The translations under genes were made by a program, and so were the position numbers. 55,429 nucleotides of DNA from Spirosoma fluviale. GTDB lineage: Bacteria; Bacteroidota; Bacteroidia; Cytophagales; Cyclobacteriaceae. The first letter of the stretch is position 1; each line of letters starts with the position of its first letter. Of this stretch, positions 36,691-45,368 are shown in pieces. The stretch lies in NCBI GenBank assembly GCA_945868725.1, contig CAMBMU010000007.1, positions 1 to 55,429 of the forward strand, in the 5' to 3' direction. Below the pieces are notes generated by a model. The model saw only the letters and a program-made list of their open reading frames with translations. It ran no database searches and was not told where the DNA came from.

Positions 36691-38529
36691 ATGAATGCAT
36701 TAAAGATTGCCGGCGCAACACTGAATCAAACTCCTCTCGATTGGAAGGGTAATTTTGAGCGCATTGTCCTCGCAATTCAAAAAGCACGCGCAGCGCAAGT
36801 GGAGCTACTTTGCTTTCCTGAGCTCAGCATTACTGGCTATGGTGCGGAAGACCTTTTTCTAAGCCCCTGGTTTGCCGACAAAGCCAAGCTACAACTCGAG
36901 CAGCTTCTACCCCATTCTAAAGACATTACCCTAGCTGTTGGACTGCCCATCCGATTGGAAAACAAGGTTTACAACACCATGGCTATCCTTGAAAATGGTG
37001 CGGTAAAAGGCATTGTAGCCAAGCAGTTTATGGCCATCGATGGCGTTCACTATGAATTCCGTTGGTTTACCCCCTGGCCTGCATCGCAACAAACCACTGT
37101 TGAAATCAACGGCATACAAGTCCCCTTTGGAGATCTTACTTTTCACTTGAAAGGCATACACTACGGATTTGAGATCTGTGAAGATGCCTGGAGAGGAGAA
37201 GCTCGGCCTGGATACCGGCTTTTTGAAAGACAGGTGGATTTAATTTTAAATCCCAGCGCCTCTCATTTTGCAATGAACAAGACCCTGGAGCGGAAAGCAC
37301 TAGTTTCCAAGAGCTCAGCAATGTTCAACTGCTACTATTTTTATGTCAACCTACTTGGCAATGAGGCGGGTAGAATGATTTTTGATGGGGAGATATTACT
37401 CGCCAAGGATGGTGAGGTACTCGGCAGAAACCAGTTACTCTCGTTTGAATCGGTTCAGTTATGCACCTTTTCCCTCGAAAATAAGCAGCAACACCTCGCT
37501 CCAATTCAGTCCAAAGAATGGGAGTTTGTACAGGCCGCTAGCTTGGCACTTTTTGATTACCTCCGCAAGAGTAAAGCCAAAGGGTTTGTCCTTTCCCTTT
37601 CTGGCGGAGCAGACTCTTCGACCATCGCCGTGCTCGTTGCTGAAATGGTACGAAGAGGCATCCAAGAACTTGGCGTAGACGGCTTTATATCCAAACTTGG
37701 GCTACCGCTCAGAGCAAGCAAGGAAGACCCAGAGAAAAGCTTGGTGAATCAGCTCCTAACCACCGCCTACCAAGGCACGGAAAACTCTTCAGACCCCACA
37801 TTTAACTCAGCCAAAGGCTTGGCTGAAAGTCTTGGAGCAACCTTTATGAGTTGGACCATCGACGACGAAGTCCAGGGCTACAGCCAAAAAATCGAAGCCG
37901 CTTTGGGAAGGGCACTTACTTGGGAGCAAGACGATATCAGTTTACAGAATATCCAAGCACGCACACGCTCACCCATCATCTGGCTAGTGGCCAACCTAAA
38001 AAACGCCTTGCTCCTATCCACTTCCAATCGAAGTGAGGGGGATGTGGGCTATACGACCATGGATGGAGACACGAGTGGAAGTATTTCACCCATCGCGGGA
38101 GTAGACAAGGATTTTGTAATCCACTGGTTGCAGTGGGCTGAAAAAAACCTAGACCGTCCAGGCCTTCGTGAAGTGAATGCGCTTACCCCTACAGCCGAAC
38201 TTCGGCCTCAAGAGCGAAGCCAAACGGATGAAAAAGACCTCATGCCCTATTCCCTTTTGGTTGAGATCGAACGCTTGGCAATCCGAGACCGTCGTTCACC
38301 CCTAGAGGTATTTGTAGCGCTTCGGAAAAAAAATGAGTTTGAAGAGGCCGAATTGAAGGAATATATTAAAAAATTCTTCCTACTTTGGTCTCGAAATCAA
38401 TGGAAAAGGGAACGATTAGCGCCCTCCTTCCACTTGGATGATTTCAATGTAGACCCCAAAACCTGGTGTCGATTCCCCATCCTCTCTGGAGGATTTGAAG
38501 AAGAATTAAATCAATTAGATCAGAACTAA
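36691..38529 (+). CDS. nadE: Glutamine-dependent NAD+ synthetase
   Basis: A 612-aa bifunctional enzyme for the last step of NAD synthesis. The N-terminal nitrilase-type amidase (~1-270) supplies ammonia from glutamine through a Glu-Lys-Cys triad: Glu in FPELSITGYG, Lys in VAKQFMA, Cys in FEICEDAW. The C-terminal synthetase (~285-610) has the ATP pyrophosphatase loop LSGGADSS (~306-313) and the SNRSEGDVGY motif. Length is as expected for the glutamine-using form. It lies 2 bp before lgt. Confidence 0.95.
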   Translation: MNALKIAGATLNQTPLDWKGNFERIVLAIQKARAAQVELLCFPELSITGYGAEDLFLSPWFADKAKLQLEQLLPHSKDITLAVGLPIRLENKVYNTMAILENGAVKGIVAKQFMAIDGVHYEFRWFTPWPASQQTTVEINGIQVPFGDLTFHLKGIHYGFEICEDAWRGEARPGYRLFERQVDLILNPSASHFAMNKTLERKALVSKSSAMFNCYYFYVNLLGNEAGRMIFDGEILLAKDGEVLGRNQLLSFESVQLCTFSLENKQQHLAPIQSKEWEFVQAASLALFDYLRKSKAKGFVLSLSGGADSSTIAVLVAEMVRRGIQELGVDGFISKLGLPLRASKEDPEKSLVNQLLTTAYQGTENSSDPTFNSAKGLAESLGATFMSWTIDDEVQGYSQKIEAALGRALTWEQDDISLQNIQARTRSPIIWLVANLKNALLLSTSNRSEGDVGYTTMDGDTSGSISPIAGVDKDFVIHWLQWAEKNLDRPGLREVNALTPTAELRPQERSQTDEKDLMPYSLLVEIERLAIRDRRSPLEVFVALRKKNEFEEAELKEYIKKFFLLWSRNQWKRERLAPSFHLDDFNVDPKTWCRFPILSGGFEEELNQLDQN

Positions 38530-38531
38530 GC

Positions 38532-39632
38532 ATGCTTTCATTTCTTTTTAGCTTTATTGTTTGGGATCCTAGCCCCACGATTTTCGAGAGCTTTGATCGC
38601 TTCAGATGGTACGGTTTACTTTTTGCTTTAGGATTTATCATCTCCCAGCAAATCATGGTTTACTTTTTTAAGCAAGAAGGAAAAAACCCTGCATTGGTAG
38701 ATCAACTCACGATTTACATGGTTTTGGCCACCATCATAGGCGCACGTTTGGGACATGTGTTGTTTTATGAGCCTGAAAAATACATGGGCAACCCATTGAA
38801 TATCCTTAAAATTTGGGAAGGAGGACTAGCTTCCCATGGTGCTGCGATTTCCATTCCTATTGCCCTATGGCTCTACACAAAGCGCAACCAAGGGATGCGC
38901 TACCTTTGGGTAGTGGATCGGATTGTGATCGTTGTAGCACTGACTGGAGTGCTGATTCGGACGGGTAATTTGATGAACTCAGAGATTGGCGGGAAAGACA
39001 CCAACTCGGACACTGGAATCGTCTATGCTCGAGATACAGAAGAAATTTTGAATACGCTACGTGTACCTATCGAATCTATAGAAGCCTATCAGCCAACAGA
39101 TCGAGACACTGAGCTGAAGGGTACAGGGATTGTTCCAGTAAATTTCGATGTGGTGATTACCAAAGGGAATTATACAAAAGAGAGTTTGGAATCTATCCTT
39201 TCCCAAGACATCAAGTATGCGCTCACGCAGTTTAATTCTTCCAAAGAGTTTTTGGCGGAGCCTCTGAACACACCCCTCCAGCTAGAAGTCAAAGAACAGG
39301 CGACCAATTATTTGGTAACAGTTAAAACCCTTGGACGAGTAAAATACCCCACTCAGATCTTCGAAGCAGCGTCCTATTTCTTAATTTTTCTTTTGCTGCT
39401 AAGCTTGTGGATTAAGTACAAATCCAAACTCCCTGACGGGCTACTTTTCGGCCTATTTTTCATTCTGGTGTTCGGAGCACGCTTTGGATGGGAATTCTTC
39501 AAAGAAGTTCAGGTGGACTTTGAACAATCCATGCAGTTGAATATGGGGCAACTCTTGAGTATTCCTCTCATTACTATAGGATTGATCATGGTGATTCGAG
39601 CCTTAAAAAAGGGAAGTCCAAAAATCGACTAA
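38532..39632 (+). CDS. lgt: Prolipoprotein diacylglyceryl transferase with a family-specific insertion
   Basis: A 366-aa inner-membrane enzyme that adds diacylglycerol to lipobox cysteines. Core motifs: [11 protein letters not shown] in helix 1, [10 protein letters not shown] (catalytic His region), [14 protein letters not shown] (the Lgt signature), and YPTQIFEA before the C-terminal helices. Most Lgt proteins are 260-300 aa; here about 80 extra residues (~155-265, charged, no membrane helix) lie between the signature and YPTQIFEA, on the periplasmic side. Similar insertions occur in other Bacteroidota. The stop overlaps that of yidD on the other strand by 2 bp. Confidence 0.93.
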   Translation: MLSFLFSFIVWDPSPTIFESFDRFRWYGLLFALGFIISQQIMVYFFKQEGKNPALVDQLTIYMVLATIIGARLGHVLFYEPEKYMGNPLNILKIWEGGLASHGAAISIPIALWLYTKRNQGMRYLWVVDRIVIVVALTGVLIRTGNLMNSEIGGKDTNSDTGIVYARDTEEILNTLRVPIESIEAYQPTDRDTELKGTGIVPVNFDVVITKGNYTKESLESILSQDIKYALTQFNSSKEFLAEPLNTPLQLEVKEQATNYLVTVKTLGRVKYPTQIFEAASYFLIFLLLLSLWIKYKSKLPDGLLFGLFFILVFGARFGWEFFKEVQVDFEQSMQLNMGQLLSIPLITIGLIMVIRALKKGSPKID

Positions 39633-39874
39633 GGTACTGGGTCGTGACCATGGCCTCCCCAAGGATGGCATCTAACGATCCGTTTGAGCCCCAACAATCC
39701 TCCTTTGAATACACCATGCTTGAGAATGGCTTCTTTCATGTATTGACTGCAGGTAGGGCTGTATCGGCAGCTTGCTGGAAAAATTGGTGAAATCACATAT
39801 TGGTAGACCAGTACAGGAAATATGGCTATCTTTCGGAGGTAGGTCTTGAACATAGTGCTTACCATTTTGGTCAA
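39629..39874 (-). CDS. yidD: Membrane protein insertion efficiency factor YidD
   Basis: An 81-aa peripheral membrane protein with an amphipathic N-terminus and the family core [15 protein letters not shown] followed by [13 protein letters not shown], with all three conserved cysteines. It helps YidC/Sec insert membrane proteins. Starts at 39874, 39862 (MVS) or 39853 (MFKTYL) are possible; the last best matches the family N-terminus. In many bacteria yidD lies between rnpA and yidC; here it is a stand-alone gene. Confidence 0.93.
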   Translation of the reverse strand: MTKMVSTMFKTYLRKIAIFPVLVYQYVISPIFPASCRYSPTCSQYMKEAILKHGVFKGGLLGLKRIVRCHPWGGHGHDPVP

Positions 39875-39876
39875 AC

Positions 39877-41355
39877 ATGCAACGATTGGAGCAAATTTAT
39901 CGGTATAAATTTTCTTTTAGCCAGTTTTTATTTTTCCTACGCACTTTCTTTATATGGGCTGGGTTAAATCTTTTTTTATTTCCCCTACAAGCCCAAGATA
40001 GCCTTCCGATTCAAGATACGCCCAAACAAATAAAGGTTAACTCCATCTACATCATCGGGAACGAAAAAACTGAGAAGGAGATTATTTTACGGGAATTAGA
40101 CTTTGTTACGAATTACCTCTACGATTGGGAAACCTTCCTAGGCATCCTCAAAGCGGATCAACAGAAAATTTTTAACCTCCGCCTATTCAATGAAGTAGAG
40201 ATTACTCCACTACGCACTGGCCCAGAAGAAATCGAAGTATTGATTGCCGTCAAAGAACGCTGGTACCTTCTCCCATCGGTGATTTTTCAACTTGCCGACC
40301 GAAACTTTGCTGAGTGGTGGACCAATCAGGGGCGGGATTGGTCACGCGTGAATTATGGCTTAAAAATCAACCACGCCAACGTGGGAGGAAGAAATGAAAA
40401 ATTTAGATTTTCCGGTCAACTAGGGTTTACGAAAGGGCTTGAACTCATTTATTCCAAGCCTTATATAGATCGGCAACAAAAGCATGGCCTCTCTTTTCAG
40501 CTCAGCTACCGAGATCAGAAAACTGTTCCAATCGCCTCAAAAAACAATCGTCAACTATTTTATACTTCGCCCCTCGAAGAAGTATTACGGAAAAATTTCG
40601 CCACAGCGCTTCGCTACACTTTCCGACGCACCTTTTACAACTTTCATCTATTGACACTGGGCCATAGCACCACTTGGGTATCTCCAAAGGTCTTGGAGCA
40701 AAACCCAAACTACTTTTTACAGCCAGGCAATCGACTCTCTTTTTCCTTTTTACAATATTCCTTTCTCCACGACAAGCGAGATAACATTGCCTATGCCACT
40801 AAAGGGGAATTGCTGCAGCTGACCGCTACAAAATATGGGCTCATTTCACGCAAGGAATTAGATGAATTGGAAATAAATGTAACCGCCAATAAATATATTT
40901 CGCTTGGCAAAGGGTTTCATTTTGCATCAGGATTGAGTGCAGGATGGTTTACAAGTCCCAACCAACCCTACACCTTGATAAGAGGCATTGGCTATGCTCC
41001 CAATTTCATCCGAGGCTACGAACTCAACGTCATCGAAGGCCAGCAACTTGTTGTTCATAAGAATAGCTTGCGTTTTCAACTGATAAACACCAGTTTTGAC
41101 CTTTCTCGAACCATCTACAACGATCAATTCAATACGCTTCCGCTCAGTATTTACCTCAGTGGCAACTTTGATCAGGGGGCTGTGCGAGATCGAAATCGGA
41201 TTCCAGAAAACTTAGCCCTTACCAACCAGTACCTTTTCGGCTATGGAGCAGGTATCGACCTAGTAACAGGCTATGACGCCGTGTTCCGATTGGAATATTC
41301 CATCAACAAGCAGGGCCTAGGCAACTTATTCTTCAATTTCAAGGCTCCTTTTTAA
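39877..41355 (+). CDS. Omp85-family outer-membrane protein with a single POTRA domain
   Basis: A 492-aa protein with a long signal peptide (residues ~1-40, ending PLQAQ), one POTRA domain (~52-132, opening [12 protein letters not shown]), and a beta-barrel (~140-492) ending in Phe. The barrel contains the FIRGYE motif (~377-382) that corresponds to the (V/I)RG(F/Y) lock of BamA and TamA. One POTRA and a short barrel distinguish it from BamA (five POTRAs) and TamA (three). It may assemble or export a specific outer-membrane or surface partner, but no partner gene is adjacent. It starts 2 bp from the most upstream yidD start on the opposite strand. Confidence 0.85.
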   Translation: MQRLEQIYRYKFSFSQFLFFLRTFFIWAGLNLFLFPLQAQDSLPIQDTPKQIKVNSIYIIGNEKTEKEIILRELDFVTNYLYDWETFLGILKADQQKIFNLRLFNEVEITPLRTGPEEIEVLIAVKERWYLLPSVIFQLADRNFAEWWTNQGRDWSRVNYGLKINHANVGGRNEKFRFSGQLGFTKGLELIYSKPYIDRQQKHGLSFQLSYRDQKTVPIASKNNRQLFYTSPLEEVLRKNFATALRYTFRRTFYNFHLLTLGHSTTWVSPKVLEQNPNYFLQPGNRLSFSFLQYSFLHDKRDNIAYATKGELLQLTATKYGLISRKELDELEINVTANKYISLGKGFHFASGLSAGWFTSPNQPYTLIRGIGYAPNFIRGYELNVIEGQQLVVHKNSLRFQLINTSFDLSRTIYNDQFNTLPLSIYLSGNFDQGAVRDRNRIPENLALTNQYLFGYGAGIDLVTGYDAVFRLEYSINKQGLGNLFFNFKAPF

Positions 41356-41500
41356 CGCTGCTATATGCGGACTTTTTTGAGTGGAAAAGAGAAAAGCAGG
41401 ATTGCTTAAAATTTTTCGTCCATTAAAAATTTAATCCAAGGAGGAAGTGTAATACACGCTTAGGTTGAGCTACTGGCATGATTGCAGCTAATCCTTTTTT

Positions 41501-41815
41501 TTAATCTCCTGTTTTGATTTCCCTAGTTGAAAGTTCGATCTGAAATTTGACATTTGCCTTTAATGCCGCAAACACTCGCAGCAGGGTATCCATGGTCATA
41601 TTGCTGACATTGTTTTCTAGTCGCGAAATTTGGGCTTTTTGAACCCCTATAAGCTTGCCTAGATCCTCTTGCGTCAAGTTTCGTTGTTGACGGGTTTGCT
41701 TTATCGCTTTTCCGATAAATTCTAGTTGAAGCTCGTATTCAAAAACGTCCCGTTCGGGTGTCCCTCGCTCACCAATGAGCTTGTCTTGAACTTGATCTAA
41801 GGTGTATGTTTTCAT
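41501..41815 (-). CDS. XRE-family antitoxin (HigA-like)
   Basis: A 104-aa protein with a helix-turn-helix of the Cro/CI type (~residues 38-90: TRQQRNLTQEDLGKLIG, then a recognition helix with QISRLE). It would neutralise the toxin encoded just upstream and repress the shared promoter. The gene starts inside the end of the toxin gene (ATGA, 4-bp overlap), the toxin-first order typical of higBA. Confidence 0.88.
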   Translation of the reverse strand: MKTYTLDQVQDKLIGERGTPERDVFEYELQLEFIGKAIKQTRQQRNLTQEDLGKLIGVQKAQISRLENNVSNMTMDTLLRVFAALKANVKFQIELSTREIKTGD

Positions 41816-42156
41816 TTCTTTTGGTTTTTAGTCAGATAAGCATCCCTACTTAACCTCGCTTTTTGAATTTCGTTGGTGGGCACTTTGCTTCTTTTTTTGA
41901 TGAATCCATGGGTTGCTACGACTAACGTATTTACCGATGCACTCTTGTCCCAAAAAGCAAGTAATCGATAGTGCAACCCTTGATAAACTGTTCTAAATTC
42001 CCAAATATCATCTGTCAGTTTTTTGAAAAGGTTAGGGTCTAACTCAACTTGTGATTTTCGGATGTTGTATAAAATTTTTTCATAGTGTTTTCTTTCTAAA
42101 CCAGTTAAAAAATCAAAAGCCTCCTCCAAAAACAGGATTTCAAAATAGTTCTTCAT
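41812..42156 (-). CDS. RelE/HigB-like toxin (phage Gp49 family)
   Basis: A 114-aa protein of the RelE superfamily that would cleave mRNA on the ribosome. Family features: DDIWEFRTVYQGLHYRLLAF (~47-66), a THGFIKKRSKVPTNEIQKA segment (~83-101) with the basic KKR cluster, and C-terminal RDAYL. It is intact, with no stop or frameshift, and is translationally coupled to the antitoxin. The surroundings carry no integrase or transposase, so how it arrived is unclear. Confidence 0.9.
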   Translation of the reverse strand: MKNYFEILFLEEAFDFLTGLERKHYEKILYNIRKSQVELDPNLFKKLTDDIWEFRTVYQGLHYRLLAFWDKSASVNTLVVATHGFIKKRSKVPTNEIQKARLSRDAYLTKNQKK

Positions 42157-42358
42157 AAGCTAAAAAAGTTAGAATAATGAAGTTATAAAAGGTTTCGTTA
42201 TAAAGAAACTTTTTTAGCCTTCTTTTCTTATGGTAATGAAATTAAATCCACCTAAACAAACAGTCAAGAAAGACGTCAATTTATCCTCTGATAACGAAGT
42301 TAGAGCGAATGATGCGTGTTACCGTTCCTTTGGAACACCTGAAAAGCAATTAAAAAAA

Positions 42359-43129
42359 TCAGAATTTCTCCTCTACTCCTAGTCCAAATAGGGCAAAATC
42401 GTACTTCACAGGATCTAGCGGATCGAAGGAACGAAGGACTTGAGTGAGTTCCAGGGCGGTGCCCCAGTCGGTTTGCTTCCGGGTAATCAATCCTAATTTT
42501 CTCCCTACCCGATCCACATGCAAGTCACAGGGACAAATGAGTTGGGCAGGACTAATTTGCTTCCAAATCCCAAAATCTACCCCCTGCTCATCCTGGCGGA
42601 CCATCCAGCGCAGGTACATGTTGATCCGCTTGCATGCCGACCGCGTAGCGGGAGAGGAAATATGCTTCTTGGTTCGGGATGGGGCATCCTCCAAGCTAAA
42701 AAAATGGCGTTGAAACTGAATCAGCATGGACTCCATGCTATCTACTGCGCCGGTTTGACCGATAAGAAAGGCTTTTTCCAAACTATCCTGATGCCGATAA
42801 AACCAGGATAAAAAGTGGATAAAATAAAGTGCATCAACTTCGTTGAAAGTGCGGTGCTTGAAACCTAAAAACGATTTCAGATCTCCTTCAGAATGATTGA
42901 CTAGAAAATCGTGGGGCGCATCATCCATGCGTGCGAGGAGCTCACTGCATTTATTGAGGATGGTTTTCCGCTGTCCCCAAGCCAGGATCGCTGCAAAAAA
43001 ACCCGCAATTTCAATATCCTGTTTTTTATCGAAGCGATGCGGAATGGAGATTGGATCTAACTCGATAAAATTAGGCCTGTTGTAAAGTGCTACTTTTTGA
43101 TCTAAAAAATCTTTGATTCGCTGGTTCAT
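42359..43129 (-). CDS. TIGR02757 (DUF2400) family protein
   Basis: A 256-aa protein of an uncharacterised conserved family. Visible signatures are FFAAILAWGQRKTI (~43-56), FLSWFYRHQD (~106-115) and the C-terminal CPCDLHVDRVGRKLGL (~200-215). The last resembles the D-x-H-x-x-R-x-x-x-x-LG segment of helix-hairpin-helix DNA glycosylases, so a nucleic-acid role is possible but unproven. The start overlaps the stop of the upstream membrane-protein gene by 4 bp, indicating coupling. Confidence 0.88.
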   Translation of the reverse strand: MNQRIKDFLDQKVALYNRPNFIELDPISIPHRFDKKQDIEIAGFFAAILAWGQRKTILNKCSELLARMDDAPHDFLVNHSEGDLKSFLGFKHRTFNEVDALYFIHFLSWFYRHQDSLEKAFLIGQTGAVDSMESMLIQFQRHFFSLEDAPSRTKKHISSPATRSACKRINMYLRWMVRQDEQGVDFGIWKQISPAQLICPCDLHVDRVGRKLGLITRKQTDWGTALELTQVLRSFDPLDPVKYDFALFGLGVEEKF

Positions 43130-43680
43130 ATTTGTACTTCCCGTTCCCCTCCTTGGGTACCATCAAACCATTTGAATACCAATTCATTGTCTTTTTCTTC
43201 GGCAAGGTGCCAGTCGAAACAACTGATTTGAGTTAGAAAACGAATGCTATCCATTTCTGGATCATAAAGGCAAATGTCAAAATCTGGAAGTGCCGTTGAT
43301 TCTAAGGTATTCCATTTCTCCAAAATATAACCCTTCTCAATCAGGCGTACTTTTTTTCCAAAAACATGTTCACTCAAGACGGTTGGGACACCATCTTTTC
43401 GTCTCAGTCTTACTCCTACCGGTCCAAAAAGAATTTGTTTTTCCACTTTTGACTCCAACAAGTCATTGGAATTTGGGAGCGTCTCCCAAGCAGTCTCTAC
43501 CAATACCCCACTTTTACTATCCGGCTTCAAGCGAGTCAATAGCTGAGACAACTTCGAAAACAAAAAGGTGAGCCCAATGAAAAGCAAACCAAAACTTGCC
43601 AAGATGGGATAGGAAAGAATAAAAATACCATTCCAAATAAATCGGAACACATGATGAAAGAACAGCTGGATTTTTGACAT
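43126..43680 (-). CDS. Unknown membrane-anchored protein
   Basis: A 184-aa protein that I do not recognise. Residues ~8-45 form one long or two short hydrophobic helices, and the rest (~50-184) is soluble and beta-rich with many acidic residues. There is no cysteine lipobox and no known motif. Its 3' end overlaps the TIGR02757 gene by 4 bp, so the two products may act together or the genes may merely share an mRNA. Confidence 0.7.
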   Translation of the reverse strand: MSKIQLFFHHVFRFIWNGIFILSYPILASFGLLFIGLTFLFSKLSQLLTRLKPDSKSGVLVETAWETLPNSNDLLESKVEKQILFGPVGVRLRRKDGVPTVLSEHVFGKKVRLIEKGYILEKWNTLESTALPDFDICLYDPEMDSIRFLTQISCFDWHLAEEKDNELVFKWFDGTQGGEREVQI

Positions 43681-43763
43681 GCAAAATCAGGGAGAAAGCC
43701 TACTTGAATTGGAACAGGCCTACTGAAAACAGCCCAAAAACTACTGGAGCAAATCCTGTATTT

Positions 43764-45176
43764 TTAATACAAGATCTCAACAGGGAATCGTGTATTCACT
43801 CCTTTTAATTGTTCAAATGCTGCTTGCGAAAGTTTGATCAGCACTTTAGAGTTGTCCCCAGTCTCGGGCAAAACTCCTACCACACGAGCAAAGATGGTCA
43901 GGTCATTTTCCTCATTTTTTATTCGGATCACACTGCCAATGGGCGCATTCCGGTGTAGTACCAGGTACTTTTTATTTGCTTCGGTACCAGGAATAACCTC
44001 GGCCAAGCCAGACTCTTTCGTATTGGTAAATCCTCCTGAAGTATTTGGCGCCGTAGACTCCTGCTTTGGTTCAGCAGCAGGAACAGTTACGGTTGGCTCA
44101 CTTTTTACTTCTTCGGCCACATCCTCAGAAGCAGTAGTGTTAGTAGATGCAGCAGTTGTGGTAGCAGCTCGGCCGACTTGAAGCGTTTGACCTACTTTTA
44201 TATTATTGGAAGTCAGACCGTTCCATTGTACCAATTCCTCTATGGAAGATCCATACATCTTGGCAAGTGAAAATAAAGATTCGCCAGGCTTGACGGTATG
44301 AGAAATTCCATCCCCCGTCGCATTTGTGGTTGCCGTTGGGGACTTTGTGGAAACAAAGACTACCTCCTTAGTTTCATTGGGGTTCTCGGTTTTTCTATCA
44401 GCAACTTTGGGTTCTTCCTTTTTAACTTCTTCCTTCATGGCTGCATCGGCCACCAAGGGTTCAGCTTGGGTCTGAGTACCGTTTTGCTTCACAGGTACCG
44501 CTTTTTTAGTGATTACTTTCAAGGCCTTACCTATTGAAAGCTTATCACTTGACAACGAATTCCAAGACTTTAGCTCTGCTACCGAAACCTTATATTTTTT
44601 GGCAATGGTAGATAAGGACTCACCGCTTTTTACCTTGTGCGTGATTTTAACTTTTTGAATGGTGAACGTAGCTGCTGTTTTGGATGGATTAGTTACAGGC
44701 GATTCTACAGTTGGAGCTGCTGTTGTTTTATCGTTTTTGGTGGGAATTGATGAAGCAGGTGATGGAGTGGCCACTGAAGTCAAGGAACCTGGATCAGCAG
44801 CATTTTCAGTGCTTGTATTCCGATTGAGCGTGCTGGCTGAAGTCTCGGATGAGACAGCTGCATCAGAAGAATTTGGCATTGAGGAATCCAAACTGCTGTT
44901 TGTTTGGCCATAGGGAACAAGCAGCATTTGACCTTCCTTCAGGCCCTGTTTCAAGATTCTATTGGATTGTTGAATCTCGGACATTTGAACCTTGTATCTC
45001 CTTGAAATGGAAAACAAGGTTTCCTGATAGGCGACCTTATGAATGATAAATACCCTGCCTTCTATTCGCTGAATTCCTACAGAATCCAATCCTTCCGAAG
45101 TTGCTGCATGGGCAGCAAACTGGAAGCTGAGGAATAAAAAAACGCTACAGAAGAAAAGTTTGAATCTACCAGACAT
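43764..45176 (-). CDS. Secreted LysM protein with C-terminal double-psi barrel domain
   Basis: A 470-aa protein. The start at 45176 gives a good signal peptide (residues ~1-24, ending HAA); the frame extends 21 codons further up but without one. Three LysM domains (~48-93, ~182-225, ~295-338, each with SLxxIAxxY-type cores) bind peptidoglycan. They are joined by long Ser/Thr/Ala/Pro- and Lys/Glu-rich linkers. The last ~85 residues (~385-470; HRNAPIGSVIRI, then SKVLIKLS) resemble the RlpA-like double-psi barrel, lacking the obvious catalytic Asp of lytic transglycosylases. It probably links cell wall and envelope or helps cell separation. Low-complexity linkers account for the spurious open frames on the opposite strand. 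Confidence 0.88.
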   Translation of the reverse strand: MSGRFKLFFCSVFLFLSFQFAAHAATSEGLDSVGIQRIEGRVFIIHKVAYQETLFSISRRYKVQMSEIQQSNRILKQGLKEGQMLLVPYGQTNSSLDSSMPNSSDAAVSSETSASTLNRNTSTENAADPGSLTSVATPSPASSIPTKNDKTTAAPTVESPVTNPSKTAATFTIQKVKITHKVKSGESLSTIAKKYKVSVAELKSWNSLSSDKLSIGKALKVITKKAVPVKQNGTQTQAEPLVADAAMKEEVKKEEPKVADRKTENPNETKEVVFVSTKSPTATTNATGDGISHTVKPGESLFSLAKMYGSSIEELVQWNGLTSNNIKVGQTLQVGRAATTTAASTNTTASEDVAEEVKSEPTVTVPAAEPKQESTAPNTSGGFTNTKESGLAEVIPGTEANKKYLVLHRNAPIGSVIRIKNEENDLTIFARVVGVLPETGDNSKVLIKLSQAAFEQLKGVNTRFPVEILY

Positions 45177-45368
45177 AAGGGGCTGACAAAAAGGATCTGA
45201 GATGAGGCGAATAAGTACGCCAACAAAATTAACCTTCATCCCTCATTAATCAAGTTGAAAACGGTAATTTTCCTTAATTTAGAGCATTACTTTTAACAAA
45301 GAATCAATTTCACTTTAGGTTTTGCACCAAGTTATCCCATAGCTTTCAACAGGGAAAAAGATCTTTAC

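Noticed and set aside
41390-41440. AT-rich imperfect inverted repeat after the Omp85 gene as a terminator
   Set aside because: The stem is mismatched and made only of A-T pairs, so it is too weak to call.
42169-42179. GTTAGAATAAT half-site identical to part of the DtxR-gene palindrome, upstream of the toxin gene
   Set aside because: Only one arm is present and the sequence is AT-rich; no inverted partner follows, so a chance match is more likely than a regulator site.
42230-42382. 50-codon open frame on the plus strand overlapping the end of the TIGR02757 gene
   Set aside because: Short, no recognised similarity, antisense overlap with a real gene and no promoter evident; listed only as a possible remnant.
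43834-44913. Several long plus-strand open frames opposite the LysM gene
   Set aside because: They arise from the repetitive Ser/Thr/Ala-rich linker codons on the other strand; no start or family features.
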